This document shows positions 48,014 through 59,164 of a stretch of 64,000 bases of DNA, in pieces (positions within the stretch are counted from its first letter, which is position 1; each line of letters begins with the position of its first letter). The DNA is from Luzula sylvatica (taxonomy: Eukaryota; Streptophyta; Magnoliopsida; Poales; Juncaceae): positions 29,623,054-29,687,053 of the forward strand of contig OX326957.1 in assembly GCA_946800325.1 (NCBI GenBank), read 5' to 3'. A program made the position numbers and the translations under genes. The notes under the pieces were generated by a model. It was not told the DNA's origin. It was given only the letters and a program-made list of their open reading frames with translations, and ran no database searches.

Positions 48014-48016
<3 letters not shown>
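45410..48016. mobile_element. Inverted-repeat-bounded segment with gene-like interior
   Basis: About 45430-45530 and 47920-48010 are inverted copies, both with GCTTGTACAAG, CTCATTTTTTGCTTGTA/CTCACTTTTTGCTTGTA and TCTGAGATTCGTG/TTTGAGATTCGTG, and TA microsatellites abut both ends. The interior includes a leader-like CT-rich stretch (45600-45740), possible spliced exons around 45900-46290 (for example YVELKEAGIRLLDE) and AT-rich DNA. It may be a gene-carrying DNA transposon, but no TSD or known protein was identified. Confidence 0.45.
46925..47012. repeat. Four 22-bp tandem repeats
   Basis: AAGTAATCCTAAAAACACTG plus AG, four contiguous units, the last with one mismatch (ACATTG). Not a CRISPR: there are no spacers. 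Confidence 0.95.
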
Positions 48017-48020
<4 letters not shown>

Positions 48021-48074
<54 letters not shown>

Positions 48075-48097
48075 CTTGTACAAGCTATATAGGCTCA

Positions 48098-48169
<72 letters not shown>
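48021..48169. repeat. Two (TA)n microsatellites separated by a duplicated terminus
   Basis: TA tracts at about 48021-48071 and 48110-48169. The sequence TTTGCTTGTACAAGCTATAT with GGCTCACTCTCTC precedes each, so the transposon-like end plus TA tract has been duplicated in tandem. Confidence 0.9.
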
Positions 48170-48173
<4 letters not shown>

Positions 48174-48305
48174 TCAAAAATCTGATCTAAGCTAAACTGG
48201 TCATCCAAAACTGCGATTTTCTCGGTCTGCTTTTACATTCTTGGCCCATTGCGTGCTACAAGCCCATGTATTTTGTTATTTGTTATGCAATGCAATACGT
48301 GTGGG

Positions 48306-48941
48306 CAGTGTTGTAAAAAACGGTGTAAAACGGTAAAAAAACGGTGAAAAACGATGAAACGGTGTCAAACCGTTTCGTTTTCTGCAAAACGGTTGAACAA
48401 AACGGTCCACCGTTTTTTTACCGTTTTTTTTTTTCTGAAAAACGTTTTGCAACCGTTTTACATACCGTTTTTTGCATAAAAATTTTGGGCTAATTTTTTT
48501 TTTTGGGCTTTCTTTTCTTGGCCTGACATCAGAAGTTGTGCTTTCTTTTGCTGAATTTGTGTTTTTTTGCTGAATTTGTGCTGTTTTGGATAAATTCGTG
48601 CTGAATTTGCTGAATTTGTGTTGTTTTGGATGAATTTGTGCTGTTTTTGTGCTGATTTGGTGTTGTTTTTATGCTGATTTTGACTAATTTGTACTGATTT
48701 TGTCTAATTTATGTTGATTTAGTGCTGTTTTTATGTTGATTTGGTGCTGTTTTTATGCTGATTTTGCGTAACTCGTGCTGTTTTTATTTGAGATGATATT
48801 TTTGATGATATTTATTGTATTTTGTTGTATTTTGATGCTATTTTAATGTATTATGACTTAACCATTTTTAACCGTTTTACGAGTAAAACACTAAAACGGT
48901 GCCGGACCGTTCCGTACCATTTTCCGTCTTTTACAACACTG
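48306..48941. mobile_element. Non-autonomous hAT element with perfect TSD
   Basis: A 636-bp element flanked by CGTGTGGG at 48298-48305 and 48942-48949. Tips are CAGTGTTGTAAAAAACGG and, inverted, CAGTGTTGTAAAAGACGG. Subterminal AAAACGGT/ACCGTTTT motifs are frequent. The middle (48530-48790) is a degenerate minisatellite of GCTGAATTTGTGCTGTTTT and GCTGATTT. No transposase. Confidence 0.9.
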
Positions 48942-49212
48942 CGTGTGGGACAGTAGACTCATGGGCCTCGATTTTATTTGAAATTGCAATAGATTTTGCA
49001 AAAGAAATCATAATTTATTGGAAATTACAAATGAAAGCCTTGTGAAGTTTGCTTATATTACTTGGCCCAACACACAGAATATTCTAGATTGTTTAATTCA
49101 TCGTATGAGCATGACAATACAAACAGAAATATCATGCATTACTTGTTTGTTGTGTACGAGAGCTTCATACAAAAAGATCTATTAACATGTCATTGTTATG
49201 AGCTAACAACAA

Positions 49213-49360
49213 GCTATTGATATAAATTATAAAATATAAAATTATATTGGAGTATATTTCTTCAGGCAAAAAAATGTATCATATATGCTATTGATATAAA
49301 TTATAAAATATAAAATTATATTGGAGTATATTTCTTCAGGCAAAAAAATGTATCTTATAT
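49213..49360. repeat. Two 74-bp tandem repeats
   Basis: Units begin GCTATTGATATAAATTATAA at 49213 and 49287 and are virtually identical, so the duplication is recent. Confidence 0.9.
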
Positions 49361-49641
49361 GCTATCATTATGATTTTTCTAATCATAATTACTTTAAGAT
49401 ATTGGAAGAAAATCAATATAACAACACACAAATAATTTACAATATTTTTTATGTATATTTTACTATCATGTAACCTCAGAATCCTCGTAATAGCGTGACC
49501 TTTTTTCAAATTTTAATATGTACAATGTCAGTTCTCCCTCCTCCAAAAAAAAGAAAGAAAGGTGTATTTTATACGATCAGCCTTCTTAAAGTGAAATATA
49601 TATGTGTGGACATTAATAGAGAAGATAAGTACGAGAAGAAT

Positions 49642-50307
49642 GTTCATGGCTACCATTTATGACCGAACCTCACACTCGGGCATAGAATGTTCATGGACGC
49701 GCCAATTATTCAAGGCTAAAGCGCCGGTAAAAGTGCAAATTTTCGGATGGCTAGCAATCAACAACCGGATACTAACGGCGGACAATTTATCGAAAAGAGG
49801 GTGGCCAAATAACCCAACGTGTCCATTGTGTGCTCAAGCAAACGAAACGGTAAACCACCTACTTCTCACGCGCCCCTTCTCAACGAATCTCTGGATGATG
49901 ATTAACCCGAGTGCTTGCCAAAGGGCGACATCCATAGAGGATTTATGGACACAAACAAGACAGATTTTAAGTGGTATCGAAGCCAAAAAACGATGGGATA
50001 CGCAATGGTTAGCAATGGTTTGGACGATTTGGCGAGAAAGAAATCAACGCATATTTCAACACAAGGCTAGGATGCATGGACTTCTCCTCTCCATAGTGCA
50101 AGATTTGACTTACAAATGGGGTACTTACTGTTAACTTAGGGTTATAAGTCAAGGTAGTTAAATCTTTAGAAATACTAATAGCTACTGGCTTAGTATGGTT
50201 CAAAAGCCCCTGGGCATTTTATGTGTAAATAAACTTTTCTTTTCACTTTTATATAAAAAACGAATGGACCGAGCGCGAATCGCACTCGCCGTTCATTCAA
50301 AAAAAAA
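49642..50307 (+). pseudogene. 5'-truncated LINE insertion with 15-bp TSD
   Basis: Carries only the end of ORF2: FKAKAPVKVQIFGWLAI and CPLCAQANETVNHLL are the zf-RVT zinc-binding domain, followed by WLAMVWTIWRERNQRIFQ, and the stop is at 50134. A 3' UTR ends GCGAATCGCACTCGCCGTTC and then poly-A (50300-50309). The identical 15-mer AAGTACGAGAAGAAT flanks it at 49627-49641 and 50308-50322. The frame is uninterrupted, so the insertion is fairly young, but endonuclease and RT are missing and the copy is dead on arrival. Confidence 0.9.
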
Positions 50308-50322
50308 AAGTACGAGAAGAAT

Positions 50323-51299
50323 TATTCCTGTTAAGATTTCTACACATCGCGTTTTGTGTATTTTGTCTGTATGACATACAATTATCGTGCACCCAGACAG
50401 ACGATTCATGCAGGATATTTTGAGATTAGCAACTAAACAAACATGTAATTGGCGCCAAAATGGTGAAACCAAAGATTCGCACGGCTTCCAACATACAACT
50501 TGGCCAATAAACAATAATATAGTGAGTGTGCTGTTGCCGTTGCCGATCATCTGTTGTGGAGTTCTGATCTTCTGCTTGATCTGCTTTTATAGAAGAAGAG
50601 CTTGACCTCAAAAAAACAAAAAAAACAATTACTTTTCCTTTAAATAAGTTGATTGAAATTTTATATATTTTAATTCTATAGATGCAATTCATTATTTTAT
50701 GGATATTTATTAGATTGTATCTATAATGTCGTTTACTTTTATCATATAATTAATAATTTCGTTTTTTAAATTAGTTAAAATCTTAAATAAAAAAAATTTA
50801 ATCAGTAAAGTTCCATTTCATGTCATCAGTAAAGTTCTATACAAAAAATGAAATTGTTGAGTGCATTCAAAAATTTACACACATAAGAAAATGTACAAAA
50901 GCTAATTTTTTTTTTTAAATAAGTCAAAATAAATAATTTCAAAATCCAAACTTTGCGCATATTGATATGATTAGGTCTGTTATTTATTTATTTTTTTGAA
51001 GCTAATTATGAGATGGATTTATTCCATACTCAGTTTTTCATTAAAAAAGTTTAAAGAGTTCAATTTACAATTATTTACATACAACAACGACGTTTGTAAT
51101 TACTATAAAAAAAATTTCCTTGCCTTTACATCTGACATGCCCTTTCTTCACTGGCATGACATGCCCTTTCTTCACTGGCAGTAGGGTTCGACCCCTTATT
51201 TTTCACTATGTCGATGTTATGCGTCTGATTTTAACCGCATATCCTCCCTCTAGTTTTCGTTTTCTCCCTTCTCTCGAGTGTCCTCAGTAACGTATGTTT
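50323..51299. other. Mostly gene-free; possible small TM ORF
   Basis: 50387-50605 (+) could encode 72 residues ending in a hydrophobic helix and basic tail (PLPIICCGVLIFCLICFYRR), like the anchor exon of a membrane protein, but no other exon was found. A 24-bp direct repeat (GACATGCCCTTTCTTCACTG) lies at about 51135-51180. Confidence 0.3.
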
Positions 51300-51317
51300 T
51301 CCTTCTTTTCCACTCGC

Positions 51318-52029
51318 TCAGATTCGTCCCGCTTGTCTTGTCACTTGTTCTTCATTTCTCGTTTTATCCCTAAAAAGTCTATTGCATCTCTCCTTCCAAA
51401 GTTCAAAAATCAGGAAGAGGGCCTCTCCCGTGCCCTTGTATCCCTCGAATCTTTCGCCGTGTATATTCCTTTCATCCTTATGTCCCATTCGGATCCATGG
51501 ATCCCATGTCTTCGTCAAGAAATTGCATTCACCCATCATGTGTTTTAAATTTTCTGTGTTTTGCTTGTATAGTAGACACCTCGACGGTAATTGCCATCCC
51601 CTCGTTCTTAGAAAGTCTTGTGTCGGGATAATTATTTTTATCCATTTTCATGCGTACGTTTTGAGTTTGGTCGGTACCTTCAGTTTCCACATATCTACCC
51701 ACTCGACCCCACACAGTCCCCCCATTACCAAAGCTTGATATGCCTTCTTTGTCGTGAACACTCCTTCCTTTGTATCCTTCCACTCGAACACGTCCTCTTG
51801 CACTTTGATTTAAATCAGGTAGGTTATGTATCAACCCGAGACGTTGTTCTTCCCCTTTAGTTGTTATGCCTTGGTGCAGCATTGTCATGTATCCCGGGTC
51901 ACTCGTCATTTGTCGTATAGTCATCCTCTCATCTTTTGGAAAGGTGAATAATTCGGAAATGCGATATTTCATTAATTTGAAACCCCAATAAGTAAGCCAT
52001 AGAGGTGAATCCCCTCTACTTCCTTCCAT
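51318..52029 (-). pseudogene. LINE C-terminal fragment, minus strand
   Basis: Read from 52029 down: LMKYRISELFTFPKDERMTI, then, after frame changes, VEWKDTKEGVFTTKKAYQAL and MWKLKVPTKLKTYA, an in-frame stop in place of a conserved Trp, PTQDFLRTRGW, then HMMGECN and FLIFELWKERCNRLFRDK. This is the zf-RVT region and C-terminus of an L1-type ORF2 with at least two frameshifts and a stop. It is oriented opposite to the LINE fragment at 52258-52800. Confidence 0.8.
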
Positions 52030-52257
52030 CTTATTCTCATTTGGAAAAAAAAAATGCCACTGATCTTGCTCCCATCATCAAGGTCGATTCGTCCTTGTGT
52101 TTTGTCGTTTCAAGACCATGTGGATTTGCTTCGTAAAAAATGATTGCCATTTCCTTGAAGAGATTAGGTCTGTTATTATAAATTACTAAGAACAAGTTTA
52201 CAATTATATATGCTTTAATTCTCGTGATATTATTAGTAAGATGTTTTTTAATAATTC

Positions 52258-52800
52258 TTCCTCTGTCTCCTTTCTTTTCTACATTAATAGTGGATGCGTT
52301 ACCAAGGATGATGGCCAAGATAAGGCCGCTACTTACCACCCAAATTGTCTTTGCGCCGAGTATCTTACAATACGTGGATGACACGCTTTTCTTTATTGAG
52401 GCGCGTCCGCAAAATATTAGAGTAGTCATGCACACTATATCCCTATTTTCCCAATTATCGGGACTCGCTATGAATTGGGACAACAGCGGCTTTGTGCCTA
52501 TTTCTATACCCGATGAATATTACAATCACATATCGACTTCAGTGCGAAGATTGGAATGTTCGCTTACAAAGGAAATATGACGAAGATTGGAACCACTAGC
52601 TAATATTTAAGCGGCTTCGCTAGCTTTATTTTGGTGGGACCTAAGAAAAGGGCTAAGAAAGGAGTTCATATGTCGATGTGACCTGAAATGGCGAGCCACT
52701 ATATGGACCATTTGGTGAGCGCAACAATCGTATCTTTCAACGTAAAGGGAGGATGCATGTCTTAATAATCACGAGCATAGAGGAACTTGCGGCAAATGGA
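52258..52800 (+). pseudogene. LINE RT fragment with internal deletion
   Basis: PLSPFFSTLIVDALPRMM (52258-52311) and ILQYVDDTLFFIEARP (about 52364-52411; YVDD catalytic box of reverse transcriptase), then FSQLSGLAMNWDNSGFVPI. After the stop at 52578-52580 the sequence jumps to ORF2 C-terminal residues (WRATIWTIW at about 52690-52716, then frame-shifted RKGRMH). The thumb and zf-RVT zinc motif are deleted. No TSD or poly-A recognised. Confidence 0.85.
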
Positions 52801-53094
52801 AATCTTTTTGTTAAGGGATATTGAAAGGTTCACAATGTGTGAACATGTAGTTCGGTTCGGAATCGCCACGCCTAAAACCGTACAAAACTGAAACATTAAA
52901 AGTAATCAATCAAGCAAAACCTAAAACCAGGCAACATGTTTGCTTCAATAAAAGTAAAAGTCAAATAACAGTGAATATCTTTAAACCAAGCAATTAATAT
53001 TTATGCCCAAATTTATATTTTCAAATTTGAAATTGTCGAACCAATTTGCTGGCTACAATAACAAGTGTTCCAACGAGATAAATAGAAAAATCTA

Positions 53095-53399
53095 CTTCAG
53101 TCTTTCGGAGAGGATTGATGGAGTGATTTGCTTGAACTAGGGAATTTTGACCAACATTTTGTCGTACCTAACTTGGTCGAAAAGCACAACATTGTTAACC
53201 TTCTCATTTTGCTTTCCCTTGCTCCCCTTCTGCAATCTCGCAAAAAACCAGCAAAAGAACCAGATAAAATTGACTTCAAGAAAACCTTTAATAATCTTAA
53301 GAGCAGGTCAAAAGGTCTTGCCTTGTTCTTTTGCTTGCCTCCACCGGACTTGCCGGGCTTGGACGATGGAGGGGGTTTTGAATCCTTCTTCCGCGCTTG
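53095..53399 (-). pseudogene. Ribosomal protein eS25 (RPS25) pseudogene
   Basis: Exon 1 (53399-53322) reads QARKKDSKPPPSSKPGKSGG and then GKQKNK. A 92-nt intron with a GC-AG border (53321-53230; AAG/GCAAG donor, ATTGCAG acceptor) precedes exon 2 (53229 to about 53095): [29 protein letters not shown], stop, FKQITPSILSER. This matches the N-terminal two thirds of plant small-subunit protein eS25. The start codon is lost (CAA where ATG is expected), a stop replaces the Lys after IP, and the C-terminal third is not recognisable. The retained intron shows it arose by DNA duplication rather than retroposition. Confidence 0.85.
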
Positions 53400-53644
53400 T
53401 AGCAACCGACAATCACAAATCGTGGACTTCCTTATTGGATCCGATCGAGGAAAGAAACGCCTAATTCTACAAAACAATAAAATCACCGTTAATCGCTGAG
53501 ATTGAGCTCACAAACGAGAAGAGAGCCGTCGGTGGGTTGTGTGTGTCATTATTGAGGAGAGAGAAGAGAGAAGAGAGAAGAAAGATGAGAGAATAGGGGT
53601 CGGTTCATTAAATTTCACTTTATTTTGAAAGGAAAATGTTGGAC

Positions 53645-53875
53645 ATCCCCTACTACTCTCCCCCACGAGCCTTGATGACGTGAATATGGGTTAACACCTC
53701 AAGAATTAACACACAAATACATGATTTAACATCTTAATTTGCGGTTTTAGTATCTCATTTTATGATTGAACATCAAAATAAGACGTTAAATCATGTATTT
53801 GTGTGTTAATTCTTAAGGTGTTAACTCATATCCACGTCATCAAGACTCATGGTGTGGGTTGGGGAATGTACATCA
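53645..53875. mobile_element. MITE with about 100-bp inverted ends
   Basis: Inverted arms TTGATGACGTGAATATGGGT and TTGATGACGTGGATATGAGT continue through AAGAATTAACACACAAATAC and TGATTTAAC with few mismatches, so the DNA could fold into one long hairpin. Outer tips are near ACATCCCC/ACATTCCCC. No clear TSD. Confidence 0.65.
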
Positions 53876-54970
53876 CTGCTCATTTTGAAAATGAGTACGG
53901 TTCATCAAAATCATGTCCAAAGTCCAATCTAATTAATTGCTCACGGGCCTACTTCGGCTCGGGTTAATAGCCCTGGGCTTTTAAAAGGACAGGCCACACA
54001 GTAATTTAATCGGGTGCATTTTTAATCGGACCAACAAAAAAATTATGCCTTCCTATTAAGACGCGGCCCGCGAGGATGGGCCGATTAAACATTAATTCGA
54101 CGGGCTTTTTGCTGACTCATCGAGGATGGGAATTGAGAACGGAGTTTCACAGTATATGGCCTCAAAAAGTTATCACTCGTTTTACTGGTGATAGTTCTAT
54201 CCTTGAGTTATCACCCAAAATATGGACAATAATACCCTTGTTTTAATCCTGATTCCTCTTTTGTGACATTTTTTTTATTTTAAACTCCCTCTCTCCAACC
54301 CATCTTCTCCAAAAACTTTTATCATCATTTTTCTGCCACCTCTTTCTCTCAAATCTATTTTTCTTCTAATATTTTTTAACATACTAGTAAACAAATCATA
54401 TTAGTAGCTTCTTTATTTTTATAGCTTCAATTTGAGATCCCAATTTCTATACTAAACTCGAATGTGTAAGTCATGTGTGCGGGTGTGTGCATCGGTGGGT
54501 GGATGTGGTTGATAGCAATGGTGGTGCTTGCCTTCATGAGAAAGATAAAATATTTGAAGCGTATACGATTGTAGTGCAATGAAGTCAATTGTGAATCCCT
54601 TTTTTTTATTAAAGTTCTCTGATTATAATTTATTGATTGAAATTTAAGGTGATTTTTCTTTAAGTATGTGAGTTGAAATGAGTTATCTAATTAGTGATAC
54701 TCATATGTGTCGATTGTTATTATTTTAATGATTTGTGTGTGTCTTTTTTATTTTGTGTGTGTGTGTTAAACTTAAAACATGTGAAGACAGTGAATGAAAT
54801 GAAGAAGAAGAGTTGGACTTGGAACTTTGTTTAGAAATACATAACTTTTTGAAGGGATATTTGTTTAGAAATACATATCATTTTTACAAAATTACATTTT
54901 TTTATTATGATGTAATTATTTAAGTTGGATTTAGATTATTTCTTTTTTCTAAGAATTAGATTTATAAGTT
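53876..54970. other. Gene-free spacer
   Basis: About 53930-54130 is GC-richer with GCGAGGATGGG and TCGAGGATGGG repeats; the rest is AT-rich. No gene recognised. Confidence 0.4.
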
Positions 54971-54975
54971 ATAAT

Positions 54976-55186
54976 TGTTATAAAATAAAGCTTAAACAAA
55001 CAACAAGAATAGAGAGGAGAGAGAAATTTGTTATTCAAATGGATCATCTAAATAGTACATAGAATGGTCTATATTTATAGGGAATGAAAACCCCAAACAA
55101 CACATTAATTACATTTAATTATATATGAAAATATATATGCATGTGCATGGATATTCATACACTTATTAACATTATTATTCATAACA
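54976..55186 (-). repeat. 3' LTR of the copia-type element
   Basis: 211 bp; TATA box TATAAATA on the minus strand at 55072-55079. Polypurine tract abuts at 55187-55198 (plus-strand CTCCCCCTTGAA). Confidence 0.85.
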
Positions 55187-57489
55187 CTCCCCCTTGAATA
55201 TCCATAAGATTTTACATTATGCGCAATAATAATCATCTCAATAAAAATCGTGCTAGGAAAAACCCGTTAGGATAAAAACCATAGCTAAGGAGAAGATTAC
55301 ATCGTGCATTACGTCTCCCCCTCATTTATGCCAATATTTCTGAAACGACGAAGCTCTGATCTTCCATACTAACTGCTCAGAAGTTATAGTCGGTAATGAC
55401 TTTGTGAAGAGCTTGATCACCATAAGTGAGTTCAAGATATTATCTACATAAGTATATTAATGAACAATCTCATTTCTTATATACCGTATTTGGCTGTCAT
55501 GACAAAACCCTTTTTCTAGGTCATTATCCCGTGTTATCAGATTCTTCAGGAATTTTCAATGATAAATATACATTTACTAATGAGATTATTTGACATCCTT
55601 CTTTTACAGAATATGTATTTAGACGATTGTACCATATTTTTCTAGATTGTTCCAACTCATACAAAGATTCTATCCGGTTTATAGATTATATATTTTGATA
55701 AATTTTATTGCATGTATCCTGTAAATTTAATCATTCATGGATAACATTATCAAGTAATCTAAACAAATATGTTGTCACAACCTCCATGAGATACGCCTGG
55801 AGTCCTTCAAGGACTACCAAGCTAATAAAAATCTGAATGTGATTGCATCTAACATTGTACAAATATGTTTCTACGTAATCTTCACGTTTCTCATATATGT
55901 TTTCTTACACATACACATTTGTATCATATATGTTTTGTTATAGCATAGCTGTTTGGACTACTAGTCCGAAATTTTCACGTTTCTCAAGTGAATTTAATTA
56001 TCGTTAGATTTCAATATCATAAAAATATGTCTCGTTAAAACCTTACTAGTTAAAACCCAACGGGACAAAAATCCTAGTGAAGGAAAAAGAGTGCAATATT
56101 ATTATGTTTCATACGCCTCATAATTTGCCTCGTTAAAAACCTTGTCAGGAAAACCCAGTGGGACAAAATCATGATCAAGGACAAAAAGAGTGCATTGCGT
56201 ATTATTTCTCCCCCTCATGGATACAAATATTTTTCGACAAAAAAATTCAATCTTTCACATTCGCTGTTTCGAAAATCTTAGTAGTCAACGACGAGCTAAT
56301 TTCTTCAGGAAATATTTATTATATTTGTAATCCATGAAAAAAAATTCACATTCGATATCTTTTATATCAAATTTCTTCTTTTAGTAGTTGTCTTTTAGAG
56401 CTCTTCGGGAGTTCAAATAGTTATAATTAAACACTATTTATTTGTAATAAATATGTATCTGCAGATTTTATCATTTATAGCGGTATATATAGTCTTACTT
56501 ATTACATCGATTATATCTTATGGCTCATATTACTATTCATGCAAAGATCTTTGCAATTTAATATAACATATATCTCGAGAGTTTGAATTGTATTCATCGG
56601 GCATACTAAATCCTACGGGGATTTTCATGAATATTGTAACTAAATGAGCATACGAATAATCTATTATAATGAATATAAGACACGATTTTAGTCCTTCGGA
56701 GACCTCAAAACAAATAAAAATAAAATAAAATAAAAATAAAAATAAATAAATATAATTTACATCACCATGGTGTTTTTCGGACTTCGGGTCCATCAATTTC
56801 ATTTTCATATGTGATTTCTATTATGGCCAATAGTTTTAAATGCCGACATTCCACAATTGATTTAATTTCAGATCCTCATTTTAATGATTATAAATTGAAA
56901 GCGCACCTATGCCAACTTTCTAGTAACTATAGTTTCATTTCGGTTCCATCTTCTTATATATAGTAGAGACATTATTCCGAGATCTCAATATTTTCAAAAA
57001 TTTCAATGTTTTCAGGTACCTTAATCTTTTTCAAAGATTATATTTATGTCAAATTTACTAATTAATCTTTCATTATCTTGTTTAAAAAGGATATATATTA
57101 TTAGAAGTATTAACAACTTCTTTATTGCCAACTTTTTATCATGCTCTTTTTTATTCCTTTGGATTTCTAATATTGAAACCGATTGGTCGACCACGCTTCA
57201 GGCTTATATCAAATTTTAAAATTATCCAAGAATATTATACAGTAAATATGAGCATTTTAAACTGGAAAGTTTTATCAATTAATCATTCTTGTAATGATAA
57301 ATGCATCAAATTCACCGATTTGCAATTCCGTGCAAATAATAAATTTATGAACTCCTAGTTCATGTTTACATGTTCGAGGATCTGATGTGATGATGCAATC
57401 TATATAATTTCTTATTTTTCCAGTTTTCATTCTCTCCCCTGATTTAGGCACGAGTCGTTGATATTTTAATTAATATCTAGTAAAGTTCT

Positions 57490-59164
57490 TGATAACACGT
57501 AAAATAGGTCGTTTAATTATGTAAATTCAATCTCACGAGTTAATCAAAACAATTTATAACAAATACTAATCAAAGTGATAAGTATAGGTTCGATCCAAGG
57601 AAATTTTGCGTATAATCGAAATTGCAATTCAAGAATTATTTCTACTGATCCAGAGACTTTGAAAATTTGTCACAATCATTATCTAAAGTTCACAAAGTAC
57701 TGATCAGAATTTTACTTTCAAAAATACAATTTTCTAATTTATGCAGATGATTGATCACAAGGGTATTTTAGGCACTAATCAAATTCCAGAAAAATATAAA
57801 TCGCAAAACAAGATCTCAAATTTGGCACAAAGATTCACAATTTAATACTAAGAGAGAGAACAGAAGAATTTCACAGTTTCGATATTTCAGTAAAAAGTAA
57901 TGATCTAATTACAAATAAGCCCCTGGTGAGATCACGAAAAGGTCCAGAAAGTTTTTATTGAGAATCAGTTTTCAAAAATTCATATCAAAACGAAATTTAT
58001 CTCAAATAATTTGAATCAAAATTCTAAATCAAGAATACGATAAGATCTAAAATCTCAAGTGAATTTTGGAATTTAAACAGATACAGAATTGATTCAACAA
58101 GCAGGGGAAAATTGTCCAGATCTAAAGTTTTTATCAATTTTACAATTTAGTCCTTAACAACATGATTTTGTAAAATCAACAACAAATAGAAAATTGCAGG
58201 AAATAGAATGATTCAAAATATGTATTAATCTACAGATCCATATCTAAACAGTGCTATTGAGTAGTGATTAATTCAAAGTGTTTTTCTATTTAAAATTGAA
58301 TTTGCAAAACAGCACAGAAAATTGAGTATATCACAAAGAAAAAAAAATAGGAAAAATGCAAGAAAAATTCCACAAGAATTCCACAAACTATATTTCACAG
58401 TATATAACAAGTTCACAAAGAGGTTTTGATCAGATCTAACAATTCCTAATTAAAATCCTAAACTAGAGAAAGAAAATACCGAAAAAGTGATGAAATGGAG
58501 TCCAAGATCTCGTCTTGGCGATGTCCTCGTGCCTTCACGCCTTGAAAGGAGGTGAGAGGAGGAGGAGAGAAATTTCGTATCCGGTTCGGAGAAAGTGGAG
58601 AGAGGAAAAACTCCTCGGATCGGCCTCGGAAACCGTGCGGAGACACGATCTTCTCGGCAAAATGGCTCAAAAGATGAGCAAGGGAGCTCGAGATGCTCTA
58701 ACAATGGAGGGGGAAGAGGCTAAGACATTTCCTTCCCCAAGAATGGAGTGTTTGACCCAAGAGGTCCAAGGGTGTTTTGAGAGAGGAATCTTGGAGATTA
58801 TTTATAGGAGAAAAGATATTTGCTTCTTTTGCTGTAACGAGTCATTCGCGACCCATGTGCGTCCATCCGTGTAACAGGTCATGCTGTTTGACCCGTTCGA
58901 AGAAAACCTCGATTTTTCTCTCATGCTTCCATCAAATATCAACATATGATATATCAAATCGATCGGGAAGACGAGACGGTTTCATCTACAGTCCTGGTTT
59001 TGCAAGATTCGGCACTTTTCACCTGAAATTAACACAAAAACATATATTAAAGTATTTTATCTCAATAAATTGGAATTATGAATATTACTTATACTTTAAT
59101 CATGTTTAAGTATTTAAATTCTATATTTTGTGTACGTAAAAGGTGATGAAAAATCCCCTTATCA
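57490..59164 (-). mobile_element. Solo LTR nested in the copia-type element
   Basis: 1,675 bp with termini TGATAA...TTATCA, flanked by GTTCT (57485-57489) and ATTCT (59165-59169), a 5-bp TSD with one mismatch. On the minus strand it holds a promoter-like CTATAAATAATCTCC (about 58797-58811) followed by a CT-rich, GC-richer leader-like region (58450-58760). No second LTR or internal domain is present, as expected after LTR-LTR recombination. Open frames at 58450-58874 on both strands are treated as untranslated LTR sequence. Confidence 0.65.

Noticed and set aside
47923..48195. Open frames rich in alternating Tyr and Ile
   Set aside because: Translation of the TA microsatellites; no coding evidence.
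53128..53499. 123-codon plus-strand frame
   Set aside because: Antisense of the eS25 pseudogene; the minus-strand homology explains the composition.
58450..58874. Open frames on both strands in a GC-rich patch
   Set aside because: They lie inside the leader-like part of a solo LTR and lack homology or conserved domains.
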